This document shows, in pieces, positions 45,066 through 55,926 of a stretch of DNA of 64,000 bases. Origin of the DNA: Patiria miniata (taxonomy: Eukaryota; Echinodermata; Asteroidea; Valvatida; Asterinidae); contig NW_024037048.1 in assembly GCF_015706575.1 (NCBI RefSeq), forward strand, positions 13,533,512 through 13,597,511, in the 5' to 3' direction. The notes under the pieces are model-generated. The model saw nothing but the letters and a program-made list of their open reading frames with translations, had not been told where the DNA came from and did not search any database. The position numbers and the translations under genes were made by a program. The stretch's first letter is position 1; each line of letters starts with the position of its first letter.

Positions 45066-45360
45066 CTTCTCGTTGAGCGTAGTGACTTCTTCCTTGCTGA
45101 TCTTCCAAGGAAACTTCTCCGTGGTCTCCCCTGCTTCCTCATCCAGCATCCAGGGTTTGGACAGCTCCTTGAACCGTCTCAGGCTCTACTCCTTGGGCTT
45201 CTTGTTCAGGTCCGGGATGACCTCCACGTCCGAGCAGTTGATGCGGAACTTGTTGGACATGTTCATCTTCTCCCTGTCCATTTGCTCCTTCTTGATGCGC
45301 AGCCTGCATTTTTCCCAGTTGGATTTCAAGGAGATGAGGTTGGGATGAGTAGGGTCAAGC
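45066..45360 (-). pseudogene. SLC12A: SLC12 large C-terminal exon, B1, broken
   Basis: Same exon as 11112-11421. It shares the TAG stop after NKKPKE and the one-base loss after CTCATCCC, and in addition lacks 15 bases that encode FAATG. The shared defects show they predate the A/B duplication. Confidence 0.75.
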
Positions 45361-45832
45361 CTGGGGGTGGTGGGAGGTGGGGGCGGAGGTGGAGGGGGGG
45401 GGGGTTCACACAAAAAAATTATACAGAGCATTATTTCCCTTTGACATAAAGCATGTGTTTCCTTCGACATGCAGCCATCCAGAATAACCTGAGAGATCTC
45501 TGAAAGGCTCCCTGAAATGAATAGGACACTGAAACAAATAATAAAGCCAACCAAGAACAAAAAGTGTGGTGTTTTCTATTAGGCCCAAAAAAAAAGTCGG
45601 TCTCTGGTCGGCGTGCGCGTCGATTTTAATTATGCGCGTCAATCTTTTTTTTCCAAAATGTTTCGCGGTAGCTCCGACAGCGCCCTCTATTGCCGCATCT
45701 CCTCAATTTTTTTTTAACAAAGAGCACCAAGGAATGGGAAATTGCTAGAGAGCACCATCGAGAGCACCAAGGCAAATTATGGAGGACACCAATGTACATG
45801 AGGACACCAAAAAAGCAAAATAGTACCCCACC

Positions 45833-46110
45833 TTGGGCCAAGTTCGCACAAGGACTATAGTTGACCAATGGTTAACTAACGTTTGCCCGAACTCTGTCTA
45901 GTCGACGGTGACTGACTACGCTAGTCGACTATTTGGAACCAGCCTACTGGGGTTGGTTGCTTCGCTGGTAACCAATAGCCGTGCGTATTCATAACGCTAG
46001 CAGAGAGCCAGGATCCAGAAGTTTTTCACGTTGCTATCAGTGCGCAGGCGTAAGGTACGTCACAAATCAACCACTAGTCGACTAATGGTCCTTGCCCGAA
46101 ATTGGCCTTG
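45833..46110. mobile_element. MITE with GCAAGGAC ends, B first
   Basis: Counterpart of 11894-12213, lacking about 40 interior bases after CAGAAGTTTT. Confidence 0.65.
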
Positions 46111-46479
46111 TCTGTACAATCCAAGCTTGAAAAAAAAAAAACCAAAAAAAAAAAAAAAAGCAGCGTCCCCGCGTCAATTCCGGAACTTTGGTCTGACCAG
46201 AGACCAAATATTTTTTTTTGGTCTACATATAAGAAACAACTGTGTGGTAGGGTAGGTAAAAATCGGTTTTGGGGGGTTTGACATTTCTATAGCCTAAAAA
46301 TATAAGGTGGGATGATAGTCATTAAAATCCACTTTTCTTCTCTATTTTGCATGCATTAGTTAACATGTGAATCATTCTGCACTTCTGACCAACTTACACA
46401 AAAACAAAAATAAAGTTTATAGTTTTCACTATAGGAGGTGGGGGGGGGGGGGTGCTTGAGCGCAAGGAGGAGATTGTAC

Positions 46480-46670
46480 CTTCTCTTTAAGCGTGGTGAC
46501 TTCTTCCTTGCTGATCTTCCAAGGAAACTTCTCCGTGGTCTCCAGGCTGCTTCCTCATCCAGCATCCAGGGTTTGGAGAGCTCCTTGATGATTGTGTTGG
46601 TCTTGATCTTACCCAACCAACAGCACAGAACTCCATCTTGGGCAAAATCTTGTCCTTGTACCAGCCTTCA
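46480..46670 (-). pseudogene. SLC12A: Fused SLC12 exon remnant, B1
   Basis: Starts with the first half of the transmembrane exon (GWYKDKILPKMEFCAVG, acceptor CTGAAG) and runs directly into GKIKTNTIIKELSKPWMLDE of the alternative exon. The intervening sequence present in copy A at about 12712-13493 is deleted, including the ICGAVLI exon. The fusion is out of frame, and the GCAGCCTGGAGACC insertion adds a second shift. Donor GTACAA replaces GTAGAA. Confidence 0.75.
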
Positions 46671-46889
46671 GAAAAAGAAAAAAAACAGTCAATTGTTATT
46701 TAATGATCGTTAACTTGGTTATCGTTAAGATCGGAGTAATTAACCTGAAGTTAACACAACCTAGATATACCTCACGGTATACCAAACGTTAAATCTGACA
46801 CCGTGGCAGCAAGGAGATTTCCACCTTTCTATGAATATGCCTTTGAATGAGCATGACTATTTATAAAAGACCATAAGTATTGGTAGTTC

Positions 46890-47405
46890 AGGATATTTTT
46901 ATTATGGAGTAGATTAACCATCTTGGTTAGGAGGATATTTTTTAGAAAGGAATTGTGGAGGAGACTAACCATCTTGGCTGGGAGGTTTTTTTTTTTTAGA
47001 AGGGAACTATGGAGGAGACTATAACCAGCTTGGCTCGGAGGGTGTTTTTTTTTAGAAGGAAATTATGGAGGAGACTACCATCTTGGCTAGGAGGATATTT
47101 TGAGAAGGGTATCATTTAGAAGGGTATTAAGGAGGAAACTAACCATATTGGCTTGGAGGATATTTTTTTAGGAGGGAAGTACAGAGGAGACTAACCATCT
47201 TGGCTAGGAGAATATTTTTTAGAAGGGAATTATGGAGGAGAGGAACCATCATGGTTTAGGAAGATATTTGTTTTAGAAGGGATTTATGGAGAAGACTAAC
47301 CATCTTGGCTAAAAGGACATTTTTAGAGGAATTTATGAAAGAGACTAACTATCTTGGCTAGGAGGATTTTTTTTAGAAGGGAATTATGAAGAAGACCAAA
47401 GATTT
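46890..47405 (-). repeat. 50-bp minisatellite, reverse, B first
   Basis: About ten units in the orientation of 13880-14522. Together with the array at 32801 it brackets the copy B C1q/SLC12 module with opposite orientation. Confidence 0.88.
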
Positions 47406-47619
47406 TAGGTGGACAATGGACTGGAATATTGATGTTTAATATGTCGAGTTCCACTTGGCAAAGAAAATGAACTAATTATGAGTTGTTCAATTTCCACTGA
47501 AAGTGATCAATACTCATTTTTGAAAAATCACCCACCAGAATGTCAAAGGTTGGACGCAATTAAAGATATTGCAAGACTGGACTTAAAATCACAAAAACCA
47601 GGGACAAAGCGTTAAGTTA

Positions 47620-47850
47620 TGGAAGACAGATAGTGCCACTCAATGAGTGTGAATATATTTTTTTGGTGCGTGTGAAAATATTTTTTTGTACAGCGACCGC
47701 CACTTATTATGACGATTATGTGGCGGCCGCCACTTATTATCTGGCGGCCGCCACATAATAAGTGGCGGCCGGTGTGCAAAAAAAATAATATTTTCACACC
47801 CACCAAAAAAAATGTATTCACACTCATTGAGTGGCACTATCCGTCTTCCG
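47620..47850. mobile_element. GCGGCCGC foldback element, first
   Basis: A nearly perfect palindrome of about 230 bp. Ends are GGAAGACAGATAGTGCCACT and AGTGGCACTATCCGTCTTCC; arms continue through GAGTGTGAATA and GTGTGAAAATATTTTTTTG to an inner core of GTGGCGGCCGCCACTTATTA units. Right flank starts TATAAAGTGG. The paralogous unfilled sites read GCGTAAAGTGG (10873, 44824), consistent with a TA-type target. Confidence 0.85.
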
Positions 47851-48312
47851 TATAAAGTGGATACTGGGAAGAGCTCTAAGTGTATTGTCTCCATGCATGG
47901 ACAAAAGAGGGCGCTTTATAGTCAAACAAGCAGAAGCCGGAATGAGGGACACTTCACTGGTTCACTCATGCTGGTTATCGTGTATTTGGAACCAGCATTT
48001 ATAAGCCACGATGGCGCCCAAATGGCCCTCGTTTATAGCTTTCTCTGTGGAAGGGGGGGGGTGCTTGAGCGCAAGAAGGAGATCTCTGGTCGGCGTGCGC
48101 GTCGATTTTAATTATGCGCGTCAATCTTTTTTTTCCAAAATGTTTCGCGGTAGCTCCGACAGCGCCCTCTATTGCCGCATCTCCTCAATTTTTTTTTAAC
48201 AAAGAGCACCAAGGAATGGGAAATTGCTAGAGAGCACCATCGAGAGCACCAAGGCAAATTATGGAGGACACCAATGTACATGAGGACACCAAAAAAGCAA
48301 AATAGTACCCCA

Positions 48313-48592
48313 CCTTGGGCCAAGTTCGCACAAGGACTATAGTTGACCAATGGTTAACTAACGTTTGCCCGAACTCTGTCTAGTCGACGGTGACTGACTA
48401 CGCTAGTCGACTATTTGGAACCAGCCTACTGGGGTTGGTTGCTTCGCTGGTAACCAATAGCCGTGCGTATTCATAACGCTAGCAGAGAGCCAGGATCCAG
48501 AAGTTTTTCACGTTGCTATCAGTGCGCAGGCGTAAGGTACGTCACAAATCAACCACTAGTCGACTAATGGTCCTTGCCCGAAATTGGCCTTG
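48313..48592. mobile_element. MITE with GCAAGGAC ends, B second
   Basis: Duplicate of 45833-46110 carried by the 2.48-kb duplication. Confidence 0.65.
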
Positions 48593-48967
48593 TCTGTACA
48601 ATCCAAGCTTGAAAAAAAAAAAACCAAAAAAAAAAAAAAAAAAGCAGCGTCCCCGCGTCAATTCCGGAACTTTGGTCTGACCAGAGACCAAATATTTTTT
48701 TTTGTCTACATATAAGAAACAACTGTGTGGTAGGGTAGGTAAAAATCGGTTTGGGGGGTTTGACATTTCTATAGCCTAAAAATATAAGGTGGGATGATAG
48801 TCATTAAAATCCACTTTTCTTCTCTATTTTGCATGCATTAGTTAACATGTGAATCATTCTGCACTTCTGACCAACTTACACAAAAACAAAAATAAAGTTT
48901 ATAGTTTTTCACTATAGGATGGTGGGGGGGGGGGGGGGGGTGCTTGAGCGCAAGGAGGAGATTGTAC

Positions 48968-49158
48968 CTTCTCTTTAAGCGTGGTGACTTCTTCCTTGCT
49001 GATCTTCCAAGGAAACTTCTCCGTGGTCTCCAGGCTGCTTCCTCATCCAGCATCCAGGGTTTGGAGAGCTCCTTGATGATTGTGTTGGTCTTGATCTTAC
49101 CCAACCAACAGCACAGAACTCCATCTTGGGCAAAATCTTGTCCTTGTACCAGCCTTCA
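48968..49158 (-). pseudogene. SLC12A: Fused SLC12 exon remnant, B second
   Basis: Duplicate of 46480-46670 with the same deletion junction and the same frameshifts. Confidence 0.75.
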
Positions 49159-49377
49159 GAAAAAGAAAAAAAACAGTCAATTGTTATTTAATGATCGTTA
49201 ACTTGGTTATCGTTAAGATCGGAGTAATTAACCTGAAGTTAACACAACCTAGATATACCTCACGGTATACCAAACGTTAAATCTGACACCGTGGCAGCAA
49301 GGAGATTTCCACCTTTCTATGAATATGCCTTTGAATGAGCATGACTATTTATAAAAGACCATAAGTATTGGTAGTTC

Positions 49378-49885
49378 AGGATATTTTTATTATGGAGTAG
49401 ATTAACCATCTTGGTTAGGAGGATATTTTTTAGAAAGGAATGTGGAGGAGACTAACCATCTTGGCTGGGAGGTTTTTTTTTTTTTAGAAGGGAACTATGG
49501 AGGAGACTATAACCAGCTTGGCTCGGAGGGTGTTTTTTTTTAGAAGGAAATTATGGAGGAGACTACCATCTTGGCTAGGAGGATATTTTGAGAAGGGTAT
49601 CATTTAGAAGGGTATTAAGGAGGAAACTAACCATATTGGCTTGGAGGATATTTTTTTAGGAGGGAAGTACAGAGGAGACTAACCATCTTGGCTAGGAGAA
49701 TATTTTTTAGAAGGGAATTATGGAGGAGAGGAACCATCATGGTTTAGGAAGATATTTGTTTTAGAAGGGATTTATGGAGAAGACTAACCATCTTGGCTAA
49801 AAGGACATTTTTAGAGGGAATTTATGAAAGAGACTAACTATCTTGGCTAGGAGGATTTTTTTTAGAAGGGAATATGAAGAAGACC
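49378..49885 (-). repeat. 50-bp minisatellite, reverse, B second
   Basis: Duplicate of 46890-47405 with single-base indels. Confidence 0.88.
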
Positions 49886-50107
49886 AAAGATTTTAGGTGG
49901 ACAATGGACTGGAATATTGATGTTTAATATGTCGAGTTCCACTTGGCAAAGAAAATGAACTAATTATGAGTTGTTCAATTTCCACTGAAAGTGATCAATA
50001 CTCATTTTTGAAAAATCACCCACCAGAATGTCAAAGGTTGGACGCAATTAAAGATATTGCAAGACTGGACTTAAAATCACAAAAACCAGGGACAAAGCGT
50101 TAAGTTA

Positions 50108-50339
50108 TGGAAGACAGATAGTGCCACTCAATGAGTGTGAATATATTTTTTTGGTGCGTGTGAAAATATTTTTTTGTACAGCGACCGCCACTTATTATGA
50201 CGATTATGTGGCGGCCGCCACTTATTATCTGGCGGCCGCCACATAATAAGTGGCGGCCGGTGTGCAAAAAAAATAATATTTTCACACCCACCCAAAAAAA
50301 ATGTATTCACACTCATTGAGTGGCACTATCCGTCTTCCG
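50108..50339. mobile_element. GCGGCCGC foldback element, second
   Basis: Duplicate of 47620-47850 carried by the 2.48-kb duplication. Confidence 0.85.
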
Positions 50340-50576
50340 TATAAAGTGGATACTGGGAAGAGCTCTAAGTGTATTGTCTCCATGCATGGACAAAAGAGGG
50401 CGCTTTATAGTCAAACAAGCAGAAGCCGAATGAGGGACACTTCACTGGTTCACTCATGCTGGTTATCGTGTATTTGGAACCAGCATTTATAAGCCACGAT
50501 GGCGCCCAAATGGCCCTCGTTTATAGCTTTCTCTGTGGAAGGGGGGGGGTGCTTGAGCGCAAGAAGGAGATTCTAC

Positions 50577-50720
50577 CTTCTCGATCAGCGTAGTGACTTC
50601 TTCCTTGCTGATCTTCCAAGGAAACTTCTCTGTGGTCTCCCCTGCTTCCTCATCCAGCATCCAGGCTTTGGAGAGCTCCTTGATGATTGTGTTGGTCTTG
50701 ATCTTACCCAACCCATCAAT
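50577..50720 (-). CDS. SLC12A: SLC12 alternative exon, intact copy
   Basis: 144 nt, open throughout, phase 0 at both ends, acceptor CCGTCTAG, donor GTAGAA. It reads IDGLGKIKTNTIIKELSKAW, MLDEEAGETTEKFPWKISKE and EVTTLIEK. This is the only IKTN-type copy without the 2-base insertion, and shows what the exon looked like before the others broke. Upstream and downstream partner exons in the right order are not evident. Confidence 0.65.
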
Positions 50721-51039
50721 CTAGACGGAAACCAATCAGGAAGGAAAATTTGAATGCATTTGCTCTAAATAAATTGTGTCCAGGTCTTGGAAAAGACCAA
50801 CGTTAGTGCTGAAAAAAAGCGAGAAACCTGGACAAATCTGGTTTAATGATCTTGTTATATACATTTTACAACTTTGACTTAATTCTTTAAAGACCTGCTT
50901 GCATTTTACACAAACTGTTCATCAAAATTCATTCCGCAAAGTCTGTGAGTACACATTTCGGTTCTCAAAATACTCATCGAAATATTCTGCTCACCCTGTA
51001 TGTTGAAATCACAAAAACTAGGTACTACGCGTTAAGTTA

Positions 51040-51442
51040 CGGAAGACAGATAGTGCCACTCAATGAGTGTGAATATTTTCTTTGGTGCGTGTGGGAATAT
51101 TTTTTTTGTACAGCGGCCGCCACTTATTATTTGGCGGCCGCAAAATAATAATTGGCGGCCGCTGTACAAACAAAATATTTACACACGAACAAAAAAAAAT
51201 ATATTCACACTTTTTTATGTGGCGGCCGCCAGATAATAAGTGGCAGCCGCCACATAAAAAAGTGTGAATATATTTTTTTTGTACAGCGGCCGCCACTTAT
51301 TATGGCGACTTATGTGGCGGCCGCCACTTATTATCTGACGGCCGCCACATAATAAGTGGCGGCCGCTGTACAAAAAAATAATTTTTCACACACAACAACA
51401 AAAAAATATTCACACTCATTGAGTGGCACTATCCATCTTCCG
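51040..51442. mobile_element. GCGGCCGC foldback element, enlarged
   Basis: Same ends as 47620-47850 but about 403 bp, because the inner GTGGCGGCCGCCACTTATTA units and the GTGTGAATATATTTTTTTT arm segments are repeated once more in alternating orientation. This suggests growth by replication slippage between palindromic units. Confidence 0.85.
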
Positions 51443-51685
51443 TATAAAGTGGGTACTGGGAAGAGCTCTAAGTGTATTGTCTCCATGCATGGACAAAAGA
51501 GGGCGCTTTATAGTCAAACAAGCAGAAGCCGGAATGAGGGACACTTCACTGGTTCACTCATGCTGGATATCGTTCATTTTGGTACCAGCATTTATAAGCC
51601 ACGATGGCGCCCAAATGGCCCTTGTTTATAGTTTACTCTGTGGAGGAGGGGGGGGGGGTTCTTGAGCGCAAGAAGTAGATTCTAC

Positions 51686-52006
51686 CTCTCGTTGAGCGTA
51701 GTGACTACTTTCTTGCTGATCTTCCAAGGAAACTTCTCCGTGGTCTCCCCTGCTTCCTCATCCAGCATCCAGGGTTTGGACAGCTCCTTGAACCGTCTCA
51801 GGCTCTCAGTCCTTGGGCTCTTGTTCAGGTCCGGGATGACCTCCACGTCCGAGCAGTTGATGCGGAACTTGCTGAGCATGTTGGCCATATTCATCTTCTC
51901 CCTGTCCATTTGCTCCTTCTTGCCCGTGGCGGCAAAGACGCGCAGCTTGCATTTCTCCCCCAGTTGGATTTCATGGAGATGAGGTGATCGATGAGTAGGA
52001 TCAAGC
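51686..52006 (-). pseudogene. SLC12A: SLC12 large C-terminal exon, B2, mostly open
   Basis: The most complete copy. After a 2-base excess near the start (AACTGGGGGAGAAATGC), one frame runs KCKLRVFAATGKKEQMDREK, MNMANMLSKFRINCSDVEVI, PDLNKSPRTESLRRFKELSK, PWMLDEEAGETTEKFPWKIS to KKVVTTLNER. It has an open codon where A1 and B1 have a stop, and LSKFRI where they lack three residues. The last codon AGG replaces AAG before donor GTAGAA. If the early shift is a sequencing error, this exon would be functional. Confidence 0.7.
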
Positions 52007-52478
52007 CTGGGGGTGGTGGGAGGTGGGGCGGAGGTTGGGGGGGGGGGGGGTTCAAAAACAAAAATTATACAGAGCATTATATAAAGCATGTGTTTCCTTA
52101 GACATGCAGCCATCCAGAATAACCTGAGAGATCTCTGATGAAAGGCTCCATGAAATGAATTGACACTGAAACATAAATTAAAATAATAAGGCCAACCAAG
52201 AACAAAAGTGTGGTGTTTTCTATTACATATAAAAAAAAACACTGTATGGTAGGGAAGGTAAAAATCTGTTTTTGGGGATTAGACATTTCTATAGCCTGAA
52301 AATATAGGGTGGGATGAAAGTCATTAACATTTACTTTTTTTCCTCTATTTTGCATGCATTAGTTAACATGTGAATCATTCTGCACTACTGACCAACTTAC
52401 AAAAATAAATAATATAAAATTTATAGTTTTCACTGTAGGGGGGGGGGGGTTGCTTGAGGCGCAAGGAGGAGATTCTAC

Positions 52479-52624
52479 CTTCTCTTTGAGCATGGTGACT
52501 TCTTCCTTGCTGATCTTCCAAAGAAACTTCTCCGTGGTCTCCAGGCTGCTTCCTCATCCAGCATCCAGGCTTTGGAGAGCTCCTTGATGATTGTGTTGGT
52601 CTTGATCTTACCCAACCCACCAAT
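52479..52624 (-). pseudogene. SLC12A: SLC12 alternative exon, B2, frameshifted
   Basis: IGGLGKIKTNTIIKELSKAW, MLDEEA followed by the GCAGCCTGGAGACC 2-base insertion. Splice sites are kept. Confidence 0.7.
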
Positions 52625-53391
52625 CTAGACGGAAACCAATCAGGAAGGAAAATGTGAATGCATTTGCTCTAAATAAATTGTGTCCAGGTCTTGGAAAAGA
52701 CCAACGTTAGTGCTGAAAAAAAGCTAGAAACCTGGACAAATCTGGTTTCATGATCTTGTTATACATTTTGCAACTTTGACTTAATCTTTAAAGACCTGCT
52801 TGCATTTTACTCAAACTGTTCATCAAAATTCATTCCGCAAAGTCTTCTTCAAGTACTCAACTAGTGTGAGTACACATTTCGGTACTCAAAATACGGTACT
52901 CGAACGACGGTGCCTATTGTCCTCCAACGCCGGTTTGTGCACTAAGTCTATGGGAAAGGTTTAGATCAGGGAACAAAGGAAAACACAAAGCAAAATTAAT
53001 CCTCGGAAGCATAGCAGAAAACGACAGTGTGCGCGTTATGGTAAGTGTGTACAGTGTTCGTATATTTTTAATGCAATGTTTGTTTTTCTTTTAATGCAAC
53101 AAATATTATACGCATTATACAGTATGTCCAAAAGAAATGTCCGTCTGACTATTTTTGAAATAACTACAAAACCATGAAGTCCAATTGGCAAAAGTTTGAT
53201 TGTGCAGATACTCCCTATCTTGGCCTCAACCCCGATGAGTTTCATTTAATTCAGTCACGCATCACTGCACACTTGTCAATTGATCACAACAACATTTTGG
53301 GACACTGTGACCAAGTTCCTTGCCTTAATCAATTTCAGTGCTGTGTTAAGTAAGCTGTGTAGAATCCTGCATGTTGTGAAAAGGGCTGCAA

Positions 53392-53476
53392 TTGGGATTG
53401 GAATCATTTGCCTGGCTATCAGTCATCACGGCAAGACCTCGGTTTAATGCTCAAGGGCAAATGATTCCAATCCCAA
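53392..53476. ncRNA. Perfect 21-bp stem hairpin, copy B
   Basis: Same arms as 17165-17249 without any change; arms 53392-53412 and 53456-53476, loop of 43 bases with one substitution. Confidence 0.35.
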
Positions 53477-53872
53477 ACCACATCAGACTTTTTTTTTCCA
53501 CAGACACTTTTTGGGACATACTCTATGACAATTAATAATGAGAAATTCAGTGTCAGGTTAGCAATAGTTTGCTATTCATAATCACCCTTGGGGGACGACT
53601 GCATTAAGGAGTGCATCAGAATTATAAAATCACAGATGTCAGATGTAACAGGGACAGGAAAAAAGTGGACCCCAAATTTATTGAATGACAAAAAGTACAC
53701 AGGCATAAGTTACAACCCAATCAACCAGTAATCGATCACTGGTCTTTCTATCAATTTTTTTCCAGATTGGCCACAATTTGTGCTTGAATTTCCCCGCAGG
53801 TGGCTGTGCAACACAGTCCTGCTTCTATCAAAATCAACCAAATTCTGTCAGATTCTGTAAGATGGAACTCAC

Positions 53873-54006
53873 GTTGATCTCCTTCAGATCTTTGTTCTTG
53901 AGATGATCCAGGGGATCCAGGAAGTTCTGTCTGACGTTCAGATCAAAGGCGTCTTTGACTTCAGAAAGTTGCCTCAGTGATTCTTCCATCTCGACCATCG
54001 CCGTAC
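53873..54006 (-). CDS. SH3GL: Endophilin exon 5, copy B
   Basis: 134 nt, open, with GTACGG start after CAG and GTGAGT donor. Reads [20 protein letters not shown] and so on; one replacement (G to E) against copy A. Phase-compatible with exon 4 at 54682-54807. The following exon (HHRKKL) is deleted in this unit. Confidence 0.85.
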
Positions 54007-54681
54007 CTGTATCCAAACAAAAACAAACACATAACAAAATCCATCTTTTTATAATACCTATAACAGGAAAGATTTTATTGTCCTGTTGTTTCCACCAAAA
54101 TGAGACCAGTTGGGCTAGTTAAAAAAGTAAGGGTTCTTTCAGCAAAAACGAAAACAATTCTCATAGGGATGCATGTGAATTGTTTTCGTTTTGTTGAAAT
54201 AACACGTACATTTCTTTGTGATCCATGGACAGAACTTTAAAATGGTGTTTTTGTTCAAAATTCCATAACTTGAAAAGCAAATGTGTGATGTGAATGATTC
54301 TTGTGTTAATACAAAGCCCATTGATTGGGCTTTCATATCCTAGATTTGGAAAGTGCTACAGGCAAAACTTCATTCAAAAATTGGTCCTGCCATTTGGGTT
54401 TGTCTTTTTGACTCACCTGTATATTGCAAATGTATGCATTTATAAATAAAAAAAAAATTAAAGAGTAAAAAGTGGGTGCAAAAAAGGCAGCAGGCAGGTA
54501 CGAGAAACTGGTTTATTTCTTTACTTGGCCTTGCATATCTGAAGTGCTGGGCCCTACATAAATTACACAATACTCATGGTACTATGTTGGTGGATTGGAA
54601 CACTGATTAGAGCACCTTTTTGAGAGCTTTATGATCAGTCGACCACAGAAGGAAAGAGAATACATCTTGAAGCTTGCTCAC

Positions 54682-54807
54682 CAAACGTTGAATCTTCTCC
54701 TAATTCTCTGCCGTTCTTCAGCATGACTTCTCCCAGGAATCCTACGGGTTGTTGAGGCTTGGTTCCTCCTTTGTACTGACCACGGACTTTACTCGTGGCT
54801 CTGTAGA
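54682..54807 (-). CDS. SH3GL: Endophilin exon 4, copy B
   Basis: 126 nt, open; SRATSKVRGQYKGGTKPQQP then VGFLGEVMLKNGRELGEDST. Two replacements from copy A (M to T and N to Y). Same splice sites. Confidence 0.83.
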
Positions 54808-55430
54808 CTGTTCAGGAAAGACAATACGATTGATTAGGGTCAGCACACAAATAGAAGATCTATCTCTATTTGGTTTGTTTGAAGTGAATACTTAGACCCG
54901 ATTCAAACCGGTGTTCTATAGTCACCCCAAACGTAATTATTCCAAAGGTTACAATTAAAGGTAATATACGACATTTGCAAACATCAACAAACAAAACTAC
55001 CAAATTATTATGAAATACTTTACTTGACTGTAGGTGAATGACAGTCTCAGACATCCTGTGAAATCGTGGCACCTGGTGTGCTGTCATTTTTAAGAAAAGT
55101 GGAATTTTGTATTGATTTCAAAAGATGGTCCGCCGACCATCATTGGAAGAAACTGATTTTTCCAAATAGTGCCCCAATTTATTTAGTCCACATTTTTTTG
55201 GCAAGCGGTTACACATCCGTGAATGGATGCAAGCCAGCTAGTCTGGTTCCCTGAGCTCAGGGAACAACACAAGATCCGGCCCAAGACCTTGACACAGTGC
55301 ATCCCCATAAATCAGGCACACATTTTTGCCATATAGCCTCAATCCTGCAAAAGCCTACATTTTGCAAATAGGATTTTGGAGGATTTGGGAAGGTAATTAG
55401 CGTCAATGATGTTCCAATTTTGGTTCTTAC

Positions 55431-55503
55431 CTGGATTGGGCTGAAGGTATTCTATTGTCTTGTTCACCAAATCATCCACTGTGTGACCTGCCACGTCAAT
55501 TTT
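55431..55503 (-). CDS. SH3GL: Endophilin exon 3, copy B
   Basis: 73 nt, open; KIDVAGHTVDDLVNKTIEYL plus QPNP, one replacement (T to A). Same acceptor and donor as copy A. Confidence 0.86.
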
Positions 55504-55926
55504 CTAATGAAAAAAAAATACATTACCCCAAAACAATGAGAAGAATTCAATAAGCATAAATAATCTCAAGCAATATTTACTAAATGTGTTAAAACTGTTT
55601 TCGCTATGGCAGGAGAGATTCTTACCCTGGACTCCGTTGCGTGTACACAACAGAGTCCAACCTGGGCTAGGACTAGGGCTAAGTTACACTTACAGCAGAC
55701 AGGGCTCTGGAGTGCTCTGAAACGTGCAAAACAAAATGGGCAAAGAAAATGTCCTCAGTATTTCACCAACCAAGTTTGGAGACTCAATTCAATTTTTAAA
55801 GGAGATTTTTCTTCAATGTTTTGCACATGAGAGGGAAGTCAAGTGATTTCAAAATGGGACTAAATACTAGTCTGGTACATGTCCAACCATCATGACCATA
55901 TGGTCCAACTATTTGAAAAGACTGAC

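Larger units (their letters stand above)
45601..48082. repeat. 2.48-kb tandem duplication, first unit
   Basis: Nearly identical to 48083-50570. Differences are mostly in homopolymer lengths and a few single bases. It contains the MITE at 45833, the fused SLC12 exon at 46480, the minisatellite at 46890, the foldback at 47620 and a gggcgctttatagtc segment. The join at 48082/48083 falls at GAGA/TCTCTGG inside the large SLC12 exon's donor-side sequence. Confidence 0.92.
48083..50570. repeat. 2.48-kb tandem duplication, second unit
   Basis: See first unit at 45601. After GCGCAAGAAGGAGA this copy continues into intact SLC12 exon sequence, whereas the first copy jumps back. The original downstream boundary is therefore here, and the junction was formed at the first copy. 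Confidence 0.92.
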
